A stretch of DNA of 64,000 nt from Flavobacterium psychrophilum. Its GTDB lineage: Bacteria > Bacteroidota > Bacteroidia > Flavobacteriales > Flavobacteriaceae. Position numbers and translations under genes: made by a program. The notes below the pieces were generated by a model. That model had not been told where the DNA came from and made no database searches. It worked only from the letters and a program-made list of their open reading frames with translations. The number at the start of each line of letters is the position of its first letter. Position 1 is the first letter of the stretch. The stretch is from assembly GCA_001708385.1 (NCBI GenBank), contig CP012388.1, forward strand, positions 1,240,001 through 1,304,000, read 5' to 3'. This document shows, piece by piece, positions 58,374 to 64,000 of this stretch.

Positions 58374-60839
58374 ATGCACAAATTACTTACCGCAATTTTT
58401 CTTTTGCTGGGCGCAGCTTCTTATGCACAGATAAAAGGAAAAATTACAAGTGCTAACGGCGAGGGCATTCCTTTTGTTAGCATTACTATTGAAAACACCT
58501 ACAACGGCACCACTGCCAACGAAGAAGGACAGTATGAACTGGCCGTGAAAACTCCGGGAAAGTATACTGTTATTTTCCAGTCCATCGGATTCAAAACCAA
58601 AAAAATCACTGTAAACGCTCAGACGCTTCCTTACACCCAAGATGTTGTACTTGACGATGAAAACTACGAGCTGAAAGAAGTTACCATCTCTAACACCGAA
58701 GATCCGGCGTATGCCGTGATACGAAAAGCAATAGAGAACCGTAAAATTAACTCCGCCAGAACAGGACGCTTTGAAGCCGACTTTTATTCTAAAGGTATCT
58801 TTCGTGTAAAAGATCTCCCTAAAAGAATTATGGGTCAGAAGATCGACATGCCAGAAGGTATGGTAGATTCAACGGGAAGCGGTATTCTGTATCTTTCGGA
58901 AACAGTGTCCCACATCACTTTTGAGCAGCCCGATAAACTTAAGGAGCGCATAATTGCGTCTAAAATTAGTGGTAACGACAACGGTTTTAGCTATAATACT
59001 GCTATGGATACCTACTACAACTTCTACGAAACTTATGTGGATATGGACGAAGTTCAGATAATATCTCCCATAGGATCGGGTGCTTTAGGCTACTACCGAT
59101 ACAAAATGGAGGGAACGTTTTTTGACGAGAACAACAACCAGATCAACAAAATAAAAGTAACGCCACGCCGCGATAAAGAGCCGGTAGTAGAAGGTTATAT
59201 TTATATTGTAGACGACAGCTATGCTATTTATGCTGTGGATTTTAACCTGAAAGGTTACAGGATGCAGGTTCCATTTCTGAACAGTATGAACATTAAGCAG
59301 AACTTTACGTTTAATACCGAAAACAGGATATGGTCTAAAAACTCGCAGATATTTGATATTGATGCCGGAGCTTTCGGGATTAAATTTTCCGGGACATTTA
59401 CCCACATCTACACCAATTACATTTTTAAAGATAAGTTTGAAAAGAAAACTTTTGGCAGGGAAGTAATTGTTATTGAGGAAGAAGCCAACAAAAAAGATTC
59501 TACTTACTGGAATACCACACGACCTATTCCACTTACGCAGGAAGAAGTAGCCGATTACACCAAAAAAGACAGCATACAGGAAAAATATAAATCGGTTACC
59601 TATAAAGATTCAGTTAACAAAGCTCATAGTAAATTTAAATGGCATAGTCCGGTAACGGGTTATACCTACAGAAACTCAAATGGGACATGGTTTAATTATG
59701 ATGGTGTTTTACAGCTTCCGTCTTACAACACCGTTCAGGGCTGGAGCCTTGATACCAAACTTGCTATATCTATCCCTTTGGTAAAAACCGAAGACGAAAC
59801 GAAGAAAAAGAATATCTATGCCAGTGCTGCCTTTAATTATGGTATTGCCGAAGACCGACTTCGTGTAAATGGTATGCTCTATTTATATGGCGTAAGCATT
59901 ACCGGTGGTAACACAATAGAGCAGTTTAACCCGCAAAATATCACACCGCTTGTCAATTCGGTAAGTACCCTTTTCTTTAAGGATAACTACATGAAGCTGT
60001 ACGACAAAACCTTTGCAAGAATTGCCTACGGAAAGACTTTATGGCCAGGCAGCAGTATTGGCGCCAATGTAGAATACCTTCGCAGAAGGCCGTTGTATAA
60101 TAATGCCGACTGGACATTTATTAAGAACGACCATGAGTATACATCAAACAATCCGCTTGATCCGTTTAATTACACATCAGCGCCATTCCAGACACATACT
60201 TTGTATAAAGCCGCAATTGGTGCAACGTTTAACTTCGGCGTTAACTACAGGTCGTTCCCTGACGGAAGAAAAGACATTCTTAATTACGGCGAATACCCTA
60301 CCCTTAACGTGCGTTACGAAAAAGCATTTGCAGGAAGCATAAAAGAGTATGAGTACGATCATGTACAGGCAAGTGCCTCGTATAAAACTACGTTTGGCAA
60401 TAAGGGCGACTTTGGCATAAGTGTAAAAGGTGGTAAATTCTTTAATGCCGATGGTATCGCCTTTACCGATTTTAAACACTTTAACGGTAACGAAACCCAT
60501 GTTAACTCCGGTAATCAAAACCTGAGCAGGTTTAACATACTGCCGTATTACAGCCTAAGCACTAACAATTCGTACTTTGAGCTTCATGCAGAACATAACT
60601 TTAAAGGCTATGTAATGAACAAGATTCCGCTACTTAACTACCTGCAATGGAACCTTGTTGTAGGCTACCACAATATCGCAACGCCTGACTTTAAACCATA
60701 CCATGAGTTTACTGCCGGATTTGACAACATTGGAATCGGCAGCTTCAGAATGCTCCGTGTAGACTATGTACGTTCGTACCAGGGCGGTTTCCAGAGCGAC
60801 GGTATAATGTTTGGGCTTAAATTTTTAGACGTGTTGTAA
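58374..60839 (+). CDS. DUF5686 protein with N-terminal carboxypeptidase-like domain (paralogue 2)
   Basis: This 821-residue protein parallels the 53422 protein along its whole length: signal peptide (MHKLLTAIFLLLGAASYAQ), CarboxypepD_reg-like domain (IKGKITSANGEGIPFVSITI), IRKAIENRKINS, FEADFYSKGIF, LYLSETVSH and HFNGNETHVNS, ending MFGLKFLDVL. Visual identity is high in both halves, so these are recent paralogues separated by five genes and repeats. It is followed three bases later by an S41 peptidase gene, likely co-transcribed. The function is unknown. Confidence 0.9.
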   Translation: MHKLLTAIFLLLGAASYAQIKGKITSANGEGIPFVSITIENTYNGTTANEEGQYELAVKTPGKYTVIFQSIGFKTKKITVNAQTLPYTQDVVLDDENYELKEVTISNTEDPAYAVIRKAIENRKINSARTGRFEADFYSKGIFRVKDLPKRIMGQKIDMPEGMVDSTGSGILYLSETVSHITFEQPDKLKERIIASKISGNDNGFSYNTAMDTYYNFYETYVDMDEVQIISPIGSGALGYYRYKMEGTFFDENNNQINKIKVTPRRDKEPVVEGYIYIVDDSYAIYAVDFNLKGYRMQVPFLNSMNIKQNFTFNTENRIWSKNSQIFDIDAGAFGIKFSGTFTHIYTNYIFKDKFEKKTFGREVIVIEEEANKKDSTYWNTTRPIPLTQEEVADYTKKDSIQEKYKSVTYKDSVNKAHSKFKWHSPVTGYTYRNSNGTWFNYDGVLQLPSYNTVQGWSLDTKLAISIPLVKTEDETKKKNIYASAAFNYGIAEDRLRVNGMLYLYGVSITGGNTIEQFNPQNITPLVNSVSTLFFKDNYMKLYDKTFARIAYGKTLWPGSSIGANVEYLRRRPLYNNADWTFIKNDHEYTSNNPLDPFNYTSAPFQTHTLYKAAIGATFNFGVNYRSFPDGRKDILNYGEYPTLNVRYEKAFAGSIKEYEYDHVQASASYKTTFGNKGDFGISVKGGKFFNADGIAFTDFKHFNGNETHVNSGNQNLSRFNILPYYSLSTNNSYFELHAEHNFKGYVMNKIPLLNYLQWNLVVGYHNIATPDFKPYHEFTAGFDNIGIGSFRMLRVDYVRSYQGGFQSDGIMFGLKFLDVL

Positions 60840-60842
60840 TCT

Positions 60843-62474
60843 ATGAAACATGTATTTTATTTGATAACCCTGCTGATTGCATTTTCAGCAGCGGCTCAAA
60901 ACCTTGACGAAACCCAAAAGCTTGCCGCTACTGCAAAAATTTGGGGATTTTTAAAATATTACCATCCGCAGGTTGCCGCAGGAAAATACAATTGGGATTA
61001 CAAACTGGTTCAGCTTTTACCCAAGGTAAAACAGGCTAAAACCAAAGAAGAACTAAGCACGTTATACCTTAGCTGGATAGAAGAGCAGGGTGATGTGCCC
61101 GTGTGTAAAAAATGCGATAAGGTTGGTAAAGAGTCTTTTGATAAAAATTTTGATATGTCCTGGATGCAGGACAACAAAATATTCACTCCTGAACTTTCGA
61201 CTAAACTAAAATTTATAGAAAACAACAGGCTGCTGGGCGATAAATATTATGTTTCCCAAAAAGGAAAAGGCGGATCGCTGGGCATTACCAACGAAGTTAC
61301 CTATAACAATTTCGGTTTTCCACCTGAAGAAGGAAGACTGCTTACGCTTTTCCGTTTTTGGAATGCGGTAGAGTACTTTGCTCCCTACAAATACATGACC
61401 GATGTAAAATGGGATGTTGTTCTTACGCAGTTCATACCAAAATTTGCAAATGCAAAAGATGCTTTAGAATATCAATTTGCGATAAATGAATTGGTAGCAA
61501 CAACAGACGATAGCCATGGCACAATATACACCGACGCCAATCTTAAATTGTATGGTGCTAACCGCCCTCCATTTGCCAGTACGCTGGTAGAAGACCAAAT
61601 TATTGTAACCAAACTGAATAACGATTCATTGTGCCGTATAGATGATATAAAAGTTGGTGATGTAATTACACATTCAGACGGAAAATCGCTTACGGAAAAA
61701 TTTAAGTCTCAGTATAAGTATTACTGCGCATCAAATAATGCGATAAAAAACAGGCATATCGAATACATACTAACCAGCGATAATAAAACTCATAAAATAA
61801 CCTTTGAAAGAAACGGTGTTATTTCAGAAAAAGAAATTCATCAATATGCACTCAGATCATATAAATATGACACCGATAAAAATGATAAAGGATACAAGAT
61901 CCTGGAGAATAATATAGGCTACGCTAACCTGAGCATTCTATCGCCAAAAGATGTTGAGGAAATGATGGCAGCCTTATCTAAATGCCCTACAATTATTTTT
62001 GATATCCGTAATTATCCGCAATGGTCTATACATGAAATTTGTACTAAACTAACTTCTGAAAGCAAAGAATTTGCAAAATATATGACGGCAGATCTTAACT
62101 ATCCCGGAAAGTTTAATTGGCAACCGCCCTTAAAAACCAAATCAGGGAGAAACGCATATACAGGAAAGGTAATAGTGCTTGTTAACGAAAATACACAAAG
62201 CCGTGCCGAATTTACCACTATGGCAATTAAAGCTGCTGCCAACGCAATAATTTTAGGAAGCCAGACAGCAGGAGCCGATGGAGAACTAATTTACGTTGAC
62301 CTGCCCGGTGACTTTACAGCTACCTTTACAGGAAACGGAATATTCTATCCTGATGAAAAGGAGACCCAACGCATAGGTATAATGCCCGATGTTGAAATTC
62401 GCCCCACCATTGCCGGTATAAAAGCCGGTAAAGATGAAGTATTGAACAAAGCTATTGAAATAGCGAAGAAATAA
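60843..62474 (+). CDS. S41 family (C-terminal-processing-like) peptidase
   Basis: This 543-residue secreted protein has a signal peptide (MKHVFYLITLLIAFSAAAQ) and an S41 peptidase domain from about 280 to 530. The catalytic Ser453 lies in NENTQSRAEFT, with Glu456, as in tricorn or IRBP-like members, and a PDZ-like segment sits before it (about 245-300, with IKVGDVITHSDGKSL). The classic CtpA lysine is not obvious. A CxxC motif (VCKKC) is in the N-terminal region. It is co-transcribed with the DUF5686 gene. A role in processing envelope proteins is inferred. Confidence 0.85.
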   Translation: MKHVFYLITLLIAFSAAAQNLDETQKLAATAKIWGFLKYYHPQVAAGKYNWDYKLVQLLPKVKQAKTKEELSTLYLSWIEEQGDVPVCKKCDKVGKESFDKNFDMSWMQDNKIFTPELSTKLKFIENNRLLGDKYYVSQKGKGGSLGITNEVTYNNFGFPPEEGRLLTLFRFWNAVEYFAPYKYMTDVKWDVVLTQFIPKFANAKDALEYQFAINELVATTDDSHGTIYTDANLKLYGANRPPFASTLVEDQIIVTKLNNDSLCRIDDIKVGDVITHSDGKSLTEKFKSQYKYYCASNNAIKNRHIEYILTSDNKTHKITFERNGVISEKEIHQYALRSYKYDTDKNDKGYKILENNIGYANLSILSPKDVEEMMAALSKCPTIIFDIRNYPQWSIHEICTKLTSESKEFAKYMTADLNYPGKFNWQPPLKTKSGRNAYTGKVIVLVNENTQSRAEFTTMAIKAAANAIILGSQTAGADGELIYVDLPGDFTATFTGNGIFYPDEKETQRIGIMPDVEIRPTIAGIKAGKDEVLNKAIEIAKK

Positions 62475-62480
62475 AAAGTA

Positions 62481-62613
62481 AAAGCGGTTGTCTTAAGAGT
62501 TTCGTCCAACGGCTACAATCGAAGGAATCTCACTTTGAGATTCTTCACTTCGCTATCGCTGCATTCAGAATGACACAGCGTTATGGATAATCGCTTTCAA
62601 AGACATCCGCTTT
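62481..62613. repeat. Terminator-like inverted repeat split by a palindromic repeat insertion
   Basis: AAAGCGGTTGTCTT (62481-62494) and AAGACATCCGCTTT (62600-62613) are inverted with one difference, a good terminator stem if contiguous. Between them is a 105-base element with a GAATCTCA (62525-62532)/TGAGATTC (62536-62543) hairpin and TTCAGAATGACA, a type dispersed in Bacteroidota genomes. It lies between the convergent S41 and SIMPL genes. Confidence 0.6.
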
Positions 62614-62616
62614 ATA

Positions 62617-63309
62617 TTACTTTATACTGTATTTTATATTGTACGAAAATTTGATTTTCAATTTCTTAAAATCAGGTTCATTTTCTTCTATGGATTCGCC
62701 TCCATCGTAACGATTTACAACATTAGTTTGATAAAGAAGCGTACTGGTTACATAACTATTCTCTTCAACAATCATTAGAGGTTTACCCAATTGTTCGCCT
62801 ATCGCTTCCAAAAGATATACAGCCTTATCTTTTGCCGCTTTAATAGCACTGATACGCACTTCTTTTCGTAGGCTCTCCATCTGAGTGTGATCGGTTTGTG
62901 TAACCTCTGCTTCATCGATATTAATGGTATGCAGCATTTCAAAAACTTTACTAACCTCTGTTGCAGAAGACACTTTCAGTACATAATTTTTACGCTCATC
63001 AAGAACAGATTTGTCTTTTCGCCTACGCTTAACAATATCTGAACTCGCACCCGATAAAGCAAGATTTTTTACATCAATTCCTATAGATCGTAATCCTTCT
63101 TTAAGCTTGTTATCCTGAGCAGTAATAGTGTAATTATCTTTATTTACTACTTTGTCGGCAAGAGAAATAGTAATATAAATAATATCGGGCACTACTTCTT
63201 TTTCGGCAGTACCTGTTACGTTAATAAAGGGAACCTCATTTTTTTCATCAATCTGGGCATTCGCAGAAATAGCAGCAAAAAGCATCGCTGCAAGTAAAAG
63301 TCTTTTCAT
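62617..63309 (-). CDS. SIMPL domain-containing protein (DUF541)
   Basis: This 230-residue protein has a signal peptide (MKRLLLAAMLFAAISANA) and a SIMPL/DUF541 domain: PFINVTGTAEKEVVPDIIYI at the start, KEVRISAIKAAKDKAVYLLE and LGKPLMIVEENSY at the end. These proteins are periplasmic or outer-membrane associated in several phyla; mammalian and bacterial relatives are linked to oxidative stress, but the activity is unknown. It is complete. Confidence 0.88.
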   Translation of the reverse strand: MKRLLLAAMLFAAISANAQIDEKNEVPFINVTGTAEKEVVPDIIYITISLADKVVNKDNYTITAQDNKLKEGLRSIGIDVKNLALSGASSDIVKRRRKDKSVLDERKNYVLKVSSATEVSKVFEMLHTINIDEAEVTQTDHTQMESLRKEVRISAIKAAKDKAVYLLEAIGEQLGKPLMIVEENSYVTSTLLYQTNVVNRYDGGESIEENEPDFKKLKIKFSYNIKYSIK

Positions 63310-63382
63310 TTTATTGGTGATATTGGTTAAGTGAGGATAACGTAATAGTATAGCAATTTCGTTTACTGTAAGGTTACTTTTA

Positions 63383-63880
63383 TTAAATATCTTTAAGTTT
63401 CCCTGCTTGCTCTAATGTTGCTTTTAGTTCTTCAACTTTTTGCGTTCCTATCATAAAGCTGCTGCGCTCATGAAAACGTATCAGCATACCTTTGTTGCCC
63501 GATGTATTCACACACCCCAGACGCAATCCCCAGCCCCCATATTCAGAAAGAGGACTGTATTCTTTCACTTCTACACTGCTAATGCTATCCCAGGTAAAAG
63601 TACGCCACTTACCATGATAAGGTATAAAACGGTAGTGTATCCCTTCCGTATCAACCTTTGTTAATAAATGCTGCCAAAGAAAAAAAGCCACAAACAGTGA
63701 ATATGCTCCTGTAAAAACAATTAACCCGGCATCGCTCATCGGCTTATCTCCAAAGGTAATACCCATGCCAATCTGCACAATGCATCCGTAAACAAACAAG
63801 GCCAACAGCCCCAATAATAGTACATATATCCACCATTGCCTGAAATTTTGCTTTTCGAAGAATAAAGGTTTGCTTTCCAT
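63383..63880 (-). CDS. Two-helix membrane protein with PH-like soluble domain
   Basis: This 165-residue protein has two transmembrane segments (about residues 15-36 and 52-72) and a C-terminal domain of about 85 residues. That domain (KVDTEGIHYRFIPYHGKWRT then WDSISSVEVKEYSPLSEYGG) looks like the bacterial PH-type family of membrane proteins with a W-x-x-I-x-x-V signature. It is followed by an upstream terminator on the minus strand. The role is unknown. Confidence 0.75.
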   Translation of the reverse strand: MESKPLFFEKQNFRQWWIYVLLLGLLALFVYGCIVQIGMGITFGDKPMSDAGLIVFTGAYSLFVAFFLWQHLLTKVDTEGIHYRFIPYHGKWRTFTWDSISSVEVKEYSPLSEYGGWGLRLGCVNTSGNKGMLIRFHERSSFMIGTQKVEELKATLEQAGKLKDI

Positions 63881-63911
63881 AACAGTAACGTTTTGCCTTA
63901 CAAATTTACAT

Positions 63912-63937
63912 AAAAAAAGGACTGCATAAAGCAGTCC
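63912..63937 (-). terminator. Terminator of the last gene
   Basis: GGACTGC (63919-63925) and GCAGTCC (63931-63937) with an A run on the plus strand, giving a T run on the minus strand. Confidence 0.85.
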
Positions 63938-63964
63938 CTTCTGGTATAATGTGTTGACTAATAA

Positions 63965-64000
63965 TTAGTCGAAACGTTCAATTTTAGCACCAATAGCACG
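63965..64000 (-). CDS. 3' end of a minus-strand gene, possibly murA
   Basis: Only the last 11 codons and a TAA are in the window; they read RAIGAKIERFD. This resembles the C-terminus of UDP-N-acetylglucosamine 1-carboxyvinyltransferase (MurA), which ends in a similar IGA-(K/D)-I-x-R segment. The strand and terminator position support a real gene. The name is tentative because of the short stretch. Confidence 0.4.
   Translation of the reverse strand, partial: RAIGAKIERFD

Overview
The window looks like a chromosomal segment of a member of the Flavobacteriaceae (Bacteroidota), most likely Flavobacterium or a close relative. The evidence is a T9SS C-terminal sorting domain, a TonB-dependent receptor with a carboxypeptidase-like N-domain, DUF5686 proteins, GlmU-like and DUF4199 proteins, type B L31, -7 boxes of the form TAnnTTTG, AT-rich intergenic DNA with few Shine-Dalgarno sequences, and a 6S-like RNA between zapA and rny. 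No rRNA, tRNA, complete prophage or CRISPR array was seen.

Layout: 1-9.8 kb holds carB (3' end cut off by the window), rpmH, a TPR membrane protein, small secreted or lipidated proteins, a lytic transglycosylase/hydrolase pair, and a packed pirin-GNAT-methyltransferase run. 9.8-13.4 kb is a surface module: two paralogous GIGT-motif proteins and a T9SS cargo protein, bounded by near-identical terminator palindromes. 13.4-18.1 kb has mtaB, a ParE/RelE-type toxin-antitoxin pair, an oligopeptide-binding lipoprotein with a TTG start, and a RAYT transposase with a roughly 450-bp array of degenerate REP palindromes. 18.2-21.7 kb is an OmpR-type two-component system embedded among three PepSY-like proteins, with a shared operator. 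21.7-31 kb is housekeeping: SNase, GlmU-like, L31, then a DUF4199-glycosyltransferase-phosphohexomutase-ABC exporter run, and a HAD/DUF2971 pair. 31-36 kb is an M23 peptidase-TonB receptor-EF-hand lipoprotein run. 36-38.6 kb is zapA, 6S RNA and rny.

39.6-46.4 kb is a complete RND tripartite efflux operon (MFP-pump-OMF) with a TetR regulator and four similar operators, three of them in roughly 77-bp tandem copies. 46.4-49.3 kb has a PAS kinase/receiver pair and xerD. 49.4-52.9 kb carries five small outer-membrane beta-barrel genes between xerD and aroQ. 53-63.9 kb has two DUF5686 paralogues, an S41 peptidase, a NYN-domain protein, a cytochrome b561-like protein, a SIMPL protein, a 14-bp minisatellite and several interspersed palindromes. 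The final 36 bases are the end of a minus-strand gene resembling murA.

The most notable unexplained structures are the RAYT-REP array, the operators shared by the PepSY-linked two-component system, the tandem operator array of the efflux pump, and an apparent terminator split by a palindromic repeat insertion at 62.5 kb.
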